A stretch of DNA of 8,532 nucleotides from Singulisphaera sp. GP187 (lineage in GTDB: Bacteria; Pseudomonadota; Gammaproteobacteria; Burkholderiales; Burkholderiaceae_C): the NCBI GenBank assembly GCA_943327965.2, contig CALPYQ020000044.1, positions 1-8,532 on the forward strand, given 5' to 3'. A program made the translations under genes and the position numbers. Numbering within the stretch: the stretch's first letter is position 1; the number at the start of each line of letters is the position of its first letter. The notes beneath the pieces were generated by a model. The model was not told where the DNA came from and did not search any database. It saw nothing but the letters and a program-made list of their open reading frames with translations. This document shows, piece by piece, positions 1 through 7,740 of this stretch.

Positions 1-1082
1 AAGATACCCTCTTCGTCAGTTTCTTTAACGCGCAATGCCACGTTGTGTTGCAATTCTTTTTGCAGACGGTCCCAAATTTGACGGCTGGTGACGTACTTGC
101 CTTCGCGACCGGCCAAGGGGCTGGTGTTGACGCAGAAGTTCATGGTCAATGTGGGCTCATCAATTTTGAGCATGGGCAGAGGTGCTGGATTGAGTGGGTC
201 TGTGACAGTCACCCCAATACCCAAATCAGCAATACCGTTGATCAAAACGATGTCGCCAGGGCCGGCTTCGGTCACTTGAACACGGTCCAAGCCACGGAAT
301 GTCAAAACTTGGTTGACGCGGCCTTTAATGGAAGATCCATCGGGTCCTTCCATGACCAAGACATCCATCATGGGTTTGATGGTGCCTTGACTGATGCGGC
401 CCACACCAATGCGACCGACAAAGGTAGAGAAATCAAGCGCTGAAATTTGCAATTGCAAGGGTGCTTCTGGGTCACCTGCTTGGGCCGGCACGTGCTTCAA
501 CACGGTGTTGAAAAGTGCAGACATGTCAGGGCCCCACTGCTCACCGGGTGCGCCCTCTGTCAGTGAAGTCCAACCGTTAATGCCTGAGGCATAAACCACT
601 GGAAAATCGAGTTGTTCGTCCGTAGCGCCCAATTTGTCAAACAAGTCGAAGGCCTGATTGACCACCTTGTCGGGGTTGGCGCCTGGCTTGTCAACTTTGT
701 TCACCACCACAATAGGCTTGAGACCTAAAGCCAAAGCTTTTTTGGTCACAAAACGCGTTTGGGGCATAGGGCCTTCTTGCGCATCAATTAGCAACACCAC
801 GCCGTCCACCATGGACAATGCGCGTTCCACTTCACCACCGAAGTCGGCGTGGCCTGGGGTGTCAACGATGTTGATGTGCGTACCTTCCCAGCTCACGGCA
901 CAGTTTTTGGCCAAGATGGTGATGCCACGCTCACGTTCAATGGCGTTGTTGTCCATGACGGTGTCGACCACTTTTTCGTGTTCGGCAAATGTGCCGGACT
1001 GACGCAGCAGTTGGTCAACCATGGTGGTTTTACCGTGGTCAACGTGGGCGATGATCGCGATGTTTCGAATTTGTTTACTCAT
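1..1082 (-). CDS. typA: Ribosome-associated translational GTPase TypA/BipA (3' end cut off by the window)
   Basis: TypA/BipA is a cytoplasmic translational GTPase related to EF-G and LepA. It binds 70S ribosomes and supports ribosome assembly and stress or cold adaptation. The visible 360 codons start MSKQIRNIAIIAHVDHGKTT and show the full GTPase signature: G1 AHVDHGKT (residues 12-19), G2 RERGIT (50-55), G3 DTPGH (74-78), G4 NKVD (128-131), and a G5-like YASG (164-167). The beginning of the beta-barrel domain II follows. Family members are about 605 residues, so roughly 245 residues, including the C-terminal ribosome-binding domain, lie beyond the left edge. The ATG overlaps the truB stop codon in a 4-nt ATGA and is preceded by a good Shine-Dalgarno sequence, so it is read as the last visible gene of the rimP-nusA-infB operon. 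The DTPGHADFGGE context and the YASG element separate it from EF-G and LepA. Identification is firm; that it is the terminal operon gene cannot be seen. Confidence 0.95.
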   Translation of the reverse strand, partial: MSKQIRNIAIIAHVDHGKTTMVDQLLRQSGTFAEHEKVVDTVMDNNAIERERGITILAKNCAVSWEGTHINIVDTPGHADFGGEVERALSMVDGVVLLIDAQEGPMPQTRFVTKKALALGLKPIVVVNKVDKPGANPDKVVNQAFDLFDKLGATDEQLDFPVVYASGINGWTSLTEGAPGEQWGPDMSALFNTVLKHVPAQAGDPEAPLQLQISALDFSTFVGRIGVGRISQGTIKPMMDVLVMEGPDGSSIKGRVNQVLTFRGLDRVQVTEAGPGDIVLINGIADLGIGVTVTDPLNPAPLPMLKIDEPTLTMNFCVNTSPLAGREGKYVTSRQIWDRLQKELQHNVALRVKETDEEGI

Positions 1083-2032
1083 GCTAAGGCCTTCTCCAAA
1101 ATTGATTGAATTTCTAGGGGGCTTAACAAGCGCCCCGGAATCAGTTCACCAGCTTTCACATGCGCAGTGCCCAAGAGCGCGCGCGGTGAATCGCCGTACA
1201 CAGCGACATGCAAGTTGTCGGGCCAATCGCCACGACGGCGCACGCCGCTTAAGAATCTGCCCGCATCATCAGGGGGCAAGGTGACAGGGGTATGACCGTC
1301 GAGCAAGGCATCGACGGACAACAATTTCATCTCTCGCTCTGCTTCTGGCAAAGCTTCTAATTCTTGAATGCTGATGCATTCGGCAGCCACAAAGGGACCT
1401 GTTTGAATGCGGCGCAATGCACTGAGGTGTCCGCATGTTCCAAGCGCAACAGCGATGTCTTCACCCAATGTCCGGATGTAAGTACCTTTGCTGCAAGTGA
1501 CAGTTACTATCAAGCGCCGCTGATTGTTTTCAGCCGCTATTTCTTCCAAACCCAAGGCGTGAATCACGATGTGACGTGCTTCTCGTTCGACTTCAATGCC
1601 AGCACGGGCATAGTCGTACAGAGCTTTGCCATCTTTTTTCAAGGCGCTGTACATGGGCGGAATTTGATCAATGGGGCCCGTAAATTGAGCTTGTACTTGG
1701 CGCAGTTGTTCAGGTGTAAAACTGACAGGCTTTTCTGCAACCACTTCGCCTTCCAAATCGCCTGTGCTGGTTTGAACACCCAAAACCACAATGGCTTCGT
1801 ATGACTTGTCGGCATCTAAGTGCAACTGACTGAATTTGGTGGCGGCGCCAAAACACAAAGGCAACACACCTGTGGCCAAGGGATCGAGCGTACCAGTGTG
1901 CCCTGCTTTTTCTGCGCGCAACAACCACTTTGCTTTTTGCAAAGCATCGTTACTGGACTGACCGTATGGTTTGTCTAACAACAGCACCCCATGCACAGGG
2001 CGCCGTTGCACCCTGGTGCGTGGCGCGTTCAT
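1079..2032 (-). CDS. truB: tRNA pseudouridine(55) synthase TruB
   Basis: TruB isomerises uridine 55 in the T-loop of tRNA to pseudouridine and also acts as a tRNA-folding chaperone in the cytoplasm. The 317-residue protein is close to the length of E. coli TruB (314). Family motifs are in order: the N-terminal LLLDKPYGQSS (17-27); the catalytic motif GHTGTLDPLATG with nucleophile Asp50 (44-55); an active-site Tyr78 in DADKSYEA; MYSALKKDGKALY (127-139); and CSKGTYIRTLGED (180-192). A PUA-like C-terminal domain covers about 250-315. The ATG at 2032 follows the rbfA stop by a single nucleotide, and GAGG sits 6 nt upstream. The TGA stop overlaps the typA ATG. This is the expected operon position after rbfA. 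Nothing is missing or broken. Confidence 0.97.
   Translation of the reverse strand: MNAPRTRVQRRPVHGVLLLDKPYGQSSNDALQKAKWLLRAEKAGHTGTLDPLATGVLPLCFGAATKFSQLHLDADKSYEAIVVLGVQTSTGDLEGEVVAEKPVSFTPEQLRQVQAQFTGPIDQIPPMYSALKKDGKALYDYARAGIEVEREARHIVIHALGLEEIAAENNQRRLIVTVTCSKGTYIRTLGEDIAVALGTCGHLSALRRIQTGPFVAAECISIQELEALPEAEREMKLLSVDALLDGHTPVTLPPDDAGRFLSGVRRRGDWPDNLHVAVYGDSPRALLGTAHVKAGELIPGRLLSPLEIQSILEKALA
1090..1097 (-). promoter_or_regulatory. Shine-Dalgarno sequence for typA
   Basis: On the minus strand GGAGAAGG lies 7 nt upstream of the typA ATG, inside the last codons of truB. It supports the chosen typA start and the reading of the 4-nt truB/typA overlap as a real coupled junction. Confidence 0.7.
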
Positions 2033-2033
2033 G

Positions 2034-2408
2034 TCATGCCTCGTCTTTAGAACGTGAAGCCACGGCCTTGGAAATCAAGGCATTCATGTCTGATGCACGC
2101 TCTGTGGTGCGGTCAAAGATGAAGTGAAGCGTGGGAACCGTGTGAATTTGCAGACGCTTGAACAAGCCATTGCGCAAGAAACCAGCTGCTGCATTTAGAC
2201 CCGCCGTTGCTTCTTCTGGCTTGCCCGTAATGAGGCTGAAAAAAACTTTGGCGTGAGCGTAGTCTGGGGTGACCTCAACCGCATTCAAAGTCACCATGCC
2301 CACACGCGGATCTTTGAGCTCGCGCGCAATCAGCTCCGACAGATCGCGCTGGATCTGGTCGGCAACGCGGAAACCGCGGTGTGCTGAGCTGGTAGGTTTG
2401 CGGGCCAT
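2034..2408 (-). CDS. rbfA: 30S ribosome-binding factor RbfA
   Basis: RbfA is a small KH-domain protein that binds the free 30S subunit near the 5' end of 16S rRNA and helps late maturation, especially in the cold. The 124-residue product (E. coli 133) has the family pattern: an N-terminal helix with [19 protein letters not shown] (15-33), then DPRVGMVT (33-40), [13 protein letters not shown] (46-58), and the type II KH Ala-x-Gly kink AAG (74-76). [19 protein letters not shown] follows at 78-96. The gene starts 23 nt after the infB stop and ends 1 nt before truB. No convincing Shine-Dalgarno sequence precedes this ATG. The only purine run (GAGA) is about 15 nt away, so initiation may rely on coupling to infB. 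Identity is clear; the exact start is slightly less certain because of the weak ribosome binding site. Confidence 0.95.
   Translation of the reverse strand: MARKPTSSAHRGFRVADQIQRDLSELIARELKDPRVGMVTLNAVEVTPDYAHAKVFFSLITGKPEEATAGLNAAAGFLRNGLFKRLQIHTVPTLHFIFDRTTERASDMNALISKAVASRSKDEA
2039..2042 (-). promoter_or_regulatory. Shine-Dalgarno sequence for truB
   Basis: Minus-strand GAGG, in the context GACGAGG within the last codons of rbfA, lies 6 nt before the truB ATG. It fixes the start directly after the rbfA TGA (TGA-C-ATG) and fits translational coupling of truB to rbfA. Confidence 0.55.
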
Positions 2409-2431
2409 GATGCTGTGGGTGATGTCTCAGA

Positions 2432-5400
2432 TTAGAGCGAACGCGCAATCTCTTTAACTTCAAAGAATTCCAGTTGGTCACCCACTGCAATGTCGTTGTA
2501 GTTTTTGAGTTTGATACCGCACTCGAAACCTTCTTTGACTTCGCGAACGTCGTCTTTGAGGCGTTTAAGCGAGTCGATGTCGCCGGTATAAATGACCACG
2601 TTGTCGCGCAACAAACGGAATTTGGAGGAGCGTGTAACTTGGCCATTGGTGACCATACAACCTGCCACCGTACCAATTTTGGAAGCCACAAACACCGTAC
2701 GAATTTCGGCCATGCCAATGACTTCTTCTTTTTGCTCCGGGGCCAACATGCCAGACATGGCCGCTTTCAATTCGTCAACAGCGTCATAAATGATGTTGTA
2801 GTAATGAATGCTGACGCCATTGCCTTCGGCTTGTTTGCGGGCACCGGCATCGGCACGCACATTAAAGCCAATGACCACCGCCTTGGACGCGATGGCCAAG
2901 TTGATGTCAGACTCGCTAATACCGCCCACCGCTGCATAGACCAATTGAACTTTGATCTCGTCGGTTGACAATTTGAGCAAGGATGCGGCCAAGGCTTCTT
3001 GCGAACCTTGTACGTCGGCTTTGACGATGATAGGCAATGTTTTGACTTCGCCCGCATTCATGTCGCTGAACATGTTTTCCAGCTTGGCGGCTTGCTGCTT
3101 TGCCAGTTTGGTGTTGCGGAATTTACCTGCACGGTAAGTTGCAATTTCACGGGCACGACGTTCGTCGCTGAGCACCATGAACTCGTCACCGGCTTGCGGC
3201 ACTTCGGTCAGACCTTGAATTTCAACAGGAATGGAAGGACCTGCCGATTTGATGGGCTTGCCGTTTTCGTCCAACATGGCGCGAACACGGCCAAAAGTTT
3301 GACCCGCCAACACCACGTCGCCAGCTGACAAAGTGCCTGACTGAACCAACACGGTGGCCACAGGACCACGGCCTTTGTCGAGGCGTGCTTCAATGACCAA
3401 GCCTTTAGCGGCAGCGGCCACAGGTGCCTTCAACTCAAGCACTTCAGCTTGCAACAAAACTTGTTCGAGCAAATCGTCAATACCGGCACCGGTTTTGGCA
3501 GAAACACCAACGAACGGTGAATCACCACCGAACTCTTCTGGAACCACTTCTTCGGCAACCAATTCACCTTTGACGCGGTCGAGGTTGGCATCGGGCTTGT
3601 CGATTTTGTTGATGGCCACAACAATAGGAACACCTGCAGCCTTGGCGTGCTTGATGGCCTCTTTGGTTTGCGGCATGACACCGTCATCGGCAGCGACCAC
3701 CAAGATCACAATGTCGGTGGCTTGGGCACCACGGGCACGCATGGCCGTGAAGGCCTCGTGACCTGGAGTGTCCAAGAAGGACACCATGCCACGTGCTGTT
3801 TCTACGTGATAAGCGCCAATGTGCTGGGTAATGCCACCTGCTTCGCCAGAGGCCACTTTGGCACGGCGAATGTAGTCGAGCAACGATGTTTTGCCGTGGT
3901 CAACGTGGCCCATGACTGTGACCACAGGGGCACGAGGCAACAAAGGCGCGTCGCTTTGAGACACTTCATCATCGGTAAAGGCTTCAGGATCGTCCAGTGC
4001 CGCAATGACCGCCTTGTGACCCAATTCTTCCACCAGAATCATGGCGGTGTCTTGGTCCAAAGGCTGGTTGATGGTGACCATCTGACCCAGCTTCATGAGC
4101 TGTTTAATGACTTCGGAGGCCTTGACGGCCATCTTGTGCGCCAACTCGGCCACTGTGATGGTTTCTGGTACGTGAACTTCAATGACGCGCGCTTCTGTAG
4201 GCGCTGCTTGCACATGCTCTTCGCGATCACGGTCGTTGCCACGGCGGTTTTTAGGACCCCCGCGCCAGTTGTTGCGGCCTACACCACCACTGGTGTCACC
4301 CCTTGTGGGTATGGCTTTCTTCTTGGGTGCAGGTTCGCCTGCCCAACTAGAAGACAACTTGGCAGATTTAACTTCCTTGTTGCCACCTGGTGCTGACTCT
4401 TTCGGTTCAACAGCGGCAGGTGCTTTCTTGCTGGCTGCACCGGGCGCTTGCGCTGGCTTGTGCAGAGTTCCTTTGGCAGCCTTTGGATCGACTTTGGGAA
4501 CCTCTTTGGGCGGCGCTTTTTTGGCGGGCCCGCTCATCATGGCGCGAATGGCCTCGGCTTCGGCCAAGGCTTTGTTGCGGCGCTGATTTAAATCGAGCTC
4601 GCGCGCTGCTTCGTCTTCGACGATGGCTTTGGCTTCGGCTTCTGCCAAGTCTTCAGCGGCTTTTTTCTTATTTGCTTTATCGGCTTTGACGGCGTTTTCT
4701 GCATTCACACGGTCTGCTTCTGCAGTCTGTGCAATTGAAGGATCAACAGGTTTAGAAGCCGCGTTGATGCTGTCAGCTTCTTGTTGAGCTGCAGCTGCTT
4801 TGGCGCTTCTGAGGGCGAAGGCATCGGCTGCGAGTTCTTCTGCAGACTGTGCAATAGAAGGATCAACAGGTTTAGAAGCCGCGTTGATGCTGTCAGCTTC
4901 TTGTTGAGCCGCAGCTGCTTTGGCGCTTCTGAGGGCGAGGGCATCGGCTGCAAGTTCCTCGGCAGACTTGGCTGTTGCGGGCTCTGGTGCCACCTCAGCA
5001 ACTTCGGCAGCTTTGGCTTCCTCACGCTTGGCCAATTCTTTGGCTTCACGCTCTCGGCGCTTTTCTGCCAAGGCCTCTTCTTGACGGCGAAGCAACTCAG
5101 CCTGACTGCGCGCTTCTTCTTCACGACGCGCCAATTCGGCGTGGTCTATCAGGGGGGCTGCAGGCTCGGCGGGAGCAGTAGGCGTAGCCTCTAACTCGTC
5201 ATCGCGTTTGATGAAGGTACGCTTTTTACGCACTTCCACCTGAATGGTGCGTGCTTTGCCAGTGGCATCGGCTTGCTTAATTTCACTGGTTGATTTTTTA
5301 ACCAAAGTGATTTTTTTGCGCTCGCCTGGGGCAGTGCCGTGGCTGGTTTGCAAATAGCTCAAAAGCTTTTGCTTGTCAGATTCTGTCAGCGCATCGGATG

Positions 5401-5500
5401 CCGCTGATTTTTCGACACCTGCTGAGCGCAATTGCTCGAGCAAAGTGTCGGGTGATTTTTTGAGTTCGCTAGCGAACTCGGCGACGGTATTACTGGACAT
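2432..5500 (-). CDS. infB: Translation initiation factor IF-2
   Basis: IF2 is the GTPase that recruits fMet-tRNA to the 30S subunit and promotes 70S joining. With the start at 5500 the protein has 1022 residues, longer than the 890 of E. coli because of its N-terminal linker. Domains: a first IF2_N helical module at 1-50 (begins [15 protein letters not shown]); a conserved KKITLVKK segment; a highly charged Glu/Arg/Lys/Ala helix at about 119-165; a 40-residue tandem repeat at 179-258; an Arg/Gly-rich stretch at 400-426; and a second IF2_N module at about 444-501. The GTPase domain has GHVDHGKT (531-538), DTPGH (577-581), NKID (631-634) and SAK (667-669). Domains II to IV run to the end. An in-frame codon 15 triplets further upstream overlaps nusA and is rejected: the family starts at MSS, and AAGGAGG lies just before it. 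The gene lies 23 nt after nusA and 23 nt before rbfA. Confidence 0.97.
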   Translation of the reverse strand: MSSNTVAEFASELKKSPDTLLEQLRSAGVEKSAASDALTESDKQKLLSYLQTSHGTAPGERKKITLVKKSTSEIKQADATGKARTIQVEVRKKRTFIKRDDELEATPTAPAEPAAPLIDHAELARREEEARSQAELLRRQEEALAEKRREREAKELAKREEAKAAEVAEVAPEPATAKSAEELAADALALRSAKAAAAQQEADSINAASKPVDPSIAQSAEELAADAFALRSAKAAAAQQEADSINAASKPVDPSIAQTAEADRVNAENAVKADKANKKKAAEDLAEAEAKAIVEDEAARELDLNQRRNKALAEAEAIRAMMSGPAKKAPPKEVPKVDPKAAKGTLHKPAQAPGAASKKAPAAVEPKESAPGGNKEVKSAKLSSSWAGEPAPKKKAIPTRGDTSGGVGRNNWRGGPKNRRGNDRDREEHVQAAPTEARVIEVHVPETITVAELAHKMAVKASEVIKQLMKLGQMVTINQPLDQDTAMILVEELGHKAVIAALDDPEAFTDDEVSQSDAPLLPRAPVVTVMGHVDHGKTSLLDYIRRAKVASGEAGGITQHIGAYHVETARGMVSFLDTPGHEAFTAMRARGAQATDIVILVVAADDGVMPQTKEAIKHAKAAGVPIVVAINKIDKPDANLDRVKGELVAEEVVPEEFGGDSPFVGVSAKTGAGIDDLLEQVLLQAEVLELKAPVAAAAKGLVIEARLDKGRGPVATVLVQSGTLSAGDVVLAGQTFGRVRAMLDENGKPIKSAGPSIPVEIQGLTEVPQAGDEFMVLSDERRAREIATYRAGKFRNTKLAKQQAAKLENMFSDMNAGEVKTLPIIVKADVQGSQEALAASLLKLSTDEIKVQLVYAAVGGISESDINLAIASKAVVIGFNVRADAGARKQAEGNGVSIHYYNIIYDAVDELKAAMSGMLAPEQKEEVIGMAEIRTVFVASKIGTVAGCMVTNGQVTRSSKFRLLRDNVVIYTGDIDSLKRLKDDVREVKEGFECGIKLKNYNDIAVGDQLEFFEVKEIARSL
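4727..4966 (-). repeat. Two-copy 120-bp (40-codon) tandem repeat inside infB
   Basis: Two in-frame copies of exactly 120 bp lie head to tail: 4847-4966 encodes residues 179-218 and 4727-4846 encodes residues 219-258. By eye they differ at 6 of 120 positions (4736/4856, 4790/4910, 4819/4939, 4832/4952, 4838/4958, 4841/4961). Five differences are synonymous and one changes Leu to Phe. The encoded unit starts SAEELAADA, contains [14 protein letters not shown], and ends [10 protein letters not shown]. Similarity continues for only a few residues into the next segment (TAEAD). The unit is Ala-rich, mostly helix-forming, and ends in a Pro-containing break, so the duplication lengthens the flexible linker between the IF2 N-terminal module and the GTPase core. 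The duplication itself is seen directly; any function is unknown. Confidence 0.95.
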
Positions 5501-5512
5501 ATGGGGTTCGTG

Positions 5513-5519
5513 CCTCCTT
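5513..5519 (-). promoter_or_regulatory. Shine-Dalgarno sequence for infB
   Basis: Minus-strand AAGGAGG, a near-perfect anti-16S match, lies in the 23-nt nusA-infB gap. It is 12 nt from the infB ATG, somewhat longer than the usual 5-10 nt. It decides the start: the longer reading that begins at 5545 would put its start codon upstream of this site, inside nusA. Confidence 0.75.
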
Positions 5520-5523
5520 GATA

Positions 5524-7008
5524 TTAGGCCTGACCTGTGAACCAATGTTCACGGGCTTTCATGATCAGGGCGGTGGCTTCACCATCGGTTTGTCCGGTGA
5601 TGTCGGTGAGTTCGTCTGTGGCCAAATCGGCCAAATCGTCGCGAGTATGAACACCCGCTTCAACCAACTTGGCAATCAGATCTGATGTGAGACCTTCCAA
5701 GTCACGCAAGTCTTGCGACACGTCTTCAACGCTTTCTTCACGGGCAATTTCCATGGTGAGCAAAGCATCTTTGGCGCGCGTGCGCAATTCGTTCACGGTG
5801 TCTTCGTCGAAACTTTCGATTTCCAACATTTCTTGGATAGGCACATAAGCCACTTCTTCCAAGCTGGTAAAACCTTCTTCAATCAGAATGTCGGCAATTT
5901 CTTGGTCAACATCGAGCTTGTCCATGAACAAGGCACGAATCCCTGTGGTTTCTTCGGCTTGTTTTTGGGCTGACTCAGCAGCGTCCATGATGTTGATCTT
6001 CCAACCTGTGAGGTCGGAAGCCAAGCGAACGTTTTGACCACCGCGGCCAATGGCAATGGCCAAGTTTTCTTCGTCGACCACCACGTCCATGGCATGCTTC
6101 TCTTCGTCCACCACAATGGATTGAACGTTGGCAGGGGCCAAAGCACCAATCACAAACTGGGCTGGGTCTTCACTCCACAAGACAATGTCGACGCGCTCGC
6201 CGGCCAATTCGTTGGTGACGCCGTTAACACGGGTACCACGAACACCCACACAGGTACCGATAGGATCGACACGCTTGTCGTGAGACAACACAGCAATTTT
6301 GGCGCGTGAACCAGGGTCACGGGCGCAAGATTTAATTTCCAACAAGCCTTGCTCAATTTCGGGCACTTCTTGACGGAACAACTCAATCATGAATTCAGGT
6401 GCAGAGCGTGACAAGATGATGGGCGCGCCACGCAATGTGAGATCGACTTCCATGATCATGGCGCGAACGCGGTCGCCATTTCGCAAGTTTTCTTTGGGAA
6501 TCATCTCGCTACGGCGCAGACGACCTTCAACACGGCCAGACTCAACAATGATGTCGCCTTTGTCCATGCGCTTGACGGTACCCACCAAGATTTTTTCGCC
6601 ACGCGCCATGAATTCGTTGAGCAACATTTCGCGCTCGGCATCCCGAATTTTTTGCAAGATGACTTGTTTGGCAGCCATGGCACCAATGCGGCCAATGGGC
6701 AATGACTCGACAGCTTCCTCGATGTATTCGTCGACTTCAATGTCTGGAATTTGCTCTAGGGCTTCAAACAACAAAATTTCTTGGTCGGGCAACTGCAGAC
6801 CAGCTTCATCGGGTACCACGTGCCAGCGGCGGAAAGTTTCGTAGTTACCGCTGTCGCGATCGATGGCCACGCGAATGTCCACATCGCCTTCGTAGATTTT
6901 TTTGGTGGCTTGGGCCAGCGCAGATTCAACGGCACCAAACACGATGTCACGTTCGACGTTCTTTTCACGTGAGATGGCTTCAACCAGCATCAACAATTCG
7001 CGATTCAT
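5524..7008 (-). CDS. nusA: Transcription termination/antitermination factor NusA
   Basis: NusA binds RNA polymerase near the RNA exit channel. It promotes pausing and hairpin-dependent termination, and takes part in rRNA and lambda-type antitermination. The 494-residue protein matches the E. coli length (495). Domains: polymerase-binding NusA_N at 1-130; S1 RNA-binding domain at about 135-200 (starts [16 protein letters not shown]); KH1 with [14 protein letters not shown] (248-261); KH2 with [19 protein letters not shown] (318-336). Two C-terminal helical acidic repeats follow, centred on [16 protein letters not shown] (375-390) and [15 protein letters not shown] (448-462). The presence of both repeats is the proteobacterial long form. 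The ATG is 1 nt after the rimP stop, with AGGAGAG 7 nt upstream. NusA is known in E. coli to repress its own operon through leader termination. The stem-loop upstream of rimP would be a candidate site for that here (inference). Confidence 0.97.
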   Translation of the reverse strand: MNRELLMLVEAISREKNVERDIVFGAVESALAQATKKIYEGDVDIRVAIDRDSGNYETFRRWHVVPDEAGLQLPDQEILLFEALEQIPDIEVDEYIEEAVESLPIGRIGAMAAKQVILQKIRDAEREMLLNEFMARGEKILVGTVKRMDKGDIIVESGRVEGRLRRSEMIPKENLRNGDRVRAMIMEVDLTLRGAPIILSRSAPEFMIELFRQEVPEIEQGLLEIKSCARDPGSRAKIAVLSHDKRVDPIGTCVGVRGTRVNGVTNELAGERVDIVLWSEDPAQFVIGALAPANVQSIVVDEEKHAMDVVVDEENLAIAIGRGGQNVRLASDLTGWKINIMDAAESAQKQAEETTGIRALFMDKLDVDQEIADILIEEGFTSLEEVAYVPIQEMLEIESFDEDTVNELRTRAKDALLTMEIAREESVEDVSQDLRDLEGLTSDLIAKLVEAGVHTRDDLADLATDELTDITGQTDGEATALIMKAREHWFTGQA

Positions 7009-7009
7009 G

Positions 7010-7594
7010 TTACTTCTCTCCTATGTCTGTTTTGGGCTTACGGCCCTTGAAATCAACCACTGGCGCAAGCCGCGCCTCTCTTAATTCGTCTAAGTTAAAG
7101 CCCAGTACCTGCATGGGAACAGGTGGGCGTTTCTTGCTGACACGTGCACCCGGCTTGGGCTCAGGCGCATCGGACCAAACAATTTGCCAGCCCTCGGCGG
7201 CTTCCGCCTTTTCCAAGGTTCCTCTGAATTTTTTGCGCAAGGCATTGACCAAACCCGCTGCGGCCTCTCCCATGGGGGCCTTCAAAGTAATGTCAATGAG
7301 CTCACCCTCAAACCTGGCCAAGTCTCTGTCGTTTTTTAACGGACGATCAATACCAGGCGATGACACCTCGAGACGGCGGTATTCAACACCATCCACTTCC
7401 AATGCAAACATCAACTGGCGATTGACCTTTTCACAATCTTCAACTGTGACAAACGGAATCTCAAATCGATCAACACCCTCCACCCACAGGTTATCAATGG
7501 TGATGCGCAACAAACCACCAGCAGAGCGTTCAATCTCTACCAATTCATAGCCCAAACCGGCCACGGTTTCTTCAACAATCTGCTGCAATGCCAC
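7010..7594 (-). CDS. rimP: Ribosome maturation factor RimP
   Basis: RimP binds the 30S precursor and is needed for efficient assembly around ribosomal proteins S5 and S12. The product is 194 residues, against about 150 in E. coli. The extra length sits in a loop after RITID (30-34) and in a basic, Pro-rich insertion in the C-terminal SH3-like domain (about 143-160). Diagnostic family elements are [12 protein letters not shown] (11-22), [14 protein letters not shown] (48-61), and the highly conserved [12 protein letters not shown] (75-86). The start codon is GTG, read as Met, because the preceding in-frame codons contain no ATG before a TGA about 11 codons upstream. The Shine-Dalgarno sequence is poor (AGG about 10 nt away) and the approach to the start is A/T-rich. 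As first gene of the nusA-infB operon its position is the expected one. The GTG start is likely but not certain. Confidence 0.94.
   Translation of the reverse strand: MALQQIVEETVAGLGYELVEIERSAGGLLRITIDNLWVEGVDRFEIPFVTVEDCEKVNRQLMFALEVDGVEYRRLEVSSPGIDRPLKNDRDLARFEGELIDITLKAPMGEAAAGLVNALRKKFRGTLEKAEAAEGWQIVWSDAPEPKPGARVSKKRPPVPMQVLGFNLDELREARLAPVVDFKGRKPKTDIGEK
7016..7022 (-). promoter_or_regulatory. Shine-Dalgarno sequence for nusA
   Basis: Minus-strand AGGAGAG lies 7 nt before the nusA ATG, within the last codons of rimP. It supports the start immediately after the rimP TAA (TAA-C-ATG) and a coupled rimP-nusA junction. Confidence 0.7.
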
Positions 7595-7633
7595 GAAATA
7601 AATACCTAGGATGAACCCTGCTCATTAATCGAT

Positions 7634-7675
7634 CGACCAAAAAAAACGGGCGGTGAAAACCCGCCCGTTTGGTCG
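7634..7675 (-). terminator. Stem-loop with U-tract between the ABC transporter gene and rimP
   Basis: On the minus strand a 10-bp perfect stem (AAACGGGCGG pairing with CCGCCCGTTT, plus coordinates 7661-7670 and 7644-7653) encloses a 7-nt loop. It runs into eight T residues (7646-7639), which makes it a typical Rho-independent terminator. An outer CGACC/GGTCG pair (7671-7675 with 7634-7638) can close the structure, leaving five unpaired U residues. The plus-strand version has no T-run, so it is directional. It lies 66 nt after the ABC gene stop and about 40 nt before the rimP start. The simplest role is terminator of the transporter transcript. Because a promoter candidate lies upstream of it, it may also act in the rimP operon leader. 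Confidence 0.85.
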
Positions 7676-7685
7676 TGAAGTTGGC

Positions 7686-7714
7686 ATTCTAATCCATAAA
7701 TACTTGATTTGGAA
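7686..7714 (-). promoter_or_regulatory. Candidate sigma70 promoter for the rimP-nusA-infB operon
   Basis: Minus-strand TAGAAT (7686-7691) matches the -10 consensus at five of six positions. It has TTCCAA (7709-7714) 17 nt upstream as a weak -35 (three of six). The spacer is A/T-rich. Transcription would start near 7679 and give a leader of about 85 nt that contains the stem-loop. No better promoter is visible in the roughly 40 nt between the stem-loop and rimP. This is inferred from motif match alone; A/T-rich intergenic DNA can produce such matches by chance. Confidence 0.35.
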
Positions 7715-7740
7715 CGAATTTGTTGGAAAAAAGCGGCAGT

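Noticed and set aside
45..443. A 132-codon plus-strand open frame opposite typA
   Set aside because: It is the complement of the TypA domain II coding region, which is clearly the real gene.
1086..1093. AAGGCCTT palindrome just before typA
   Set aside because: It overlaps the Shine-Dalgarno sequence and truB codons, and is short enough to be coincidental.
1364..1804. A 146-codon plus-strand open frame opposite truB
   Set aside because: It is antisense to conserved TruB motifs and explained by codon bias of the opposite strand.
3647..4396. A 249-codon open frame on the plus strand opposite infB
   Set aside because: It lies wholly antisense to the IF2 GTPase and linker region. Its composition (His, Gly, Arg and Cys rich) is that expected from the complement of infB codons, and no recognisable domain or Shine-Dalgarno sequence is evident.
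5501..5545. A 15-residue N-terminal extension of infB
   Set aside because: It overlaps the nusA 3' end, lies upstream of the AAGGAGG site, and is absent from the family, whose N-terminus matches MSSNTVAEF.
6702..7550. A 282-codon plus-strand open frame across the nusA-rimP junction
   Set aside because: It is antisense to two well-identified genes, crosses their boundary, is low in complexity (Ser, Pro and Arg rich) and resembles no family I recognise.
7572..7625. A 17-codon upstream open frame (minus strand) overlapping the rimP start
   Set aside because: Its ATG has no Shine-Dalgarno sequence and the peptide shows no regulatory codon run. A frame this short is expected by chance.
7629..7636. 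TCGATCGA palindrome beside the terminator
   Set aside because: An 8-bp palindrome is too short and common to claim as an operator without conservation evidence.
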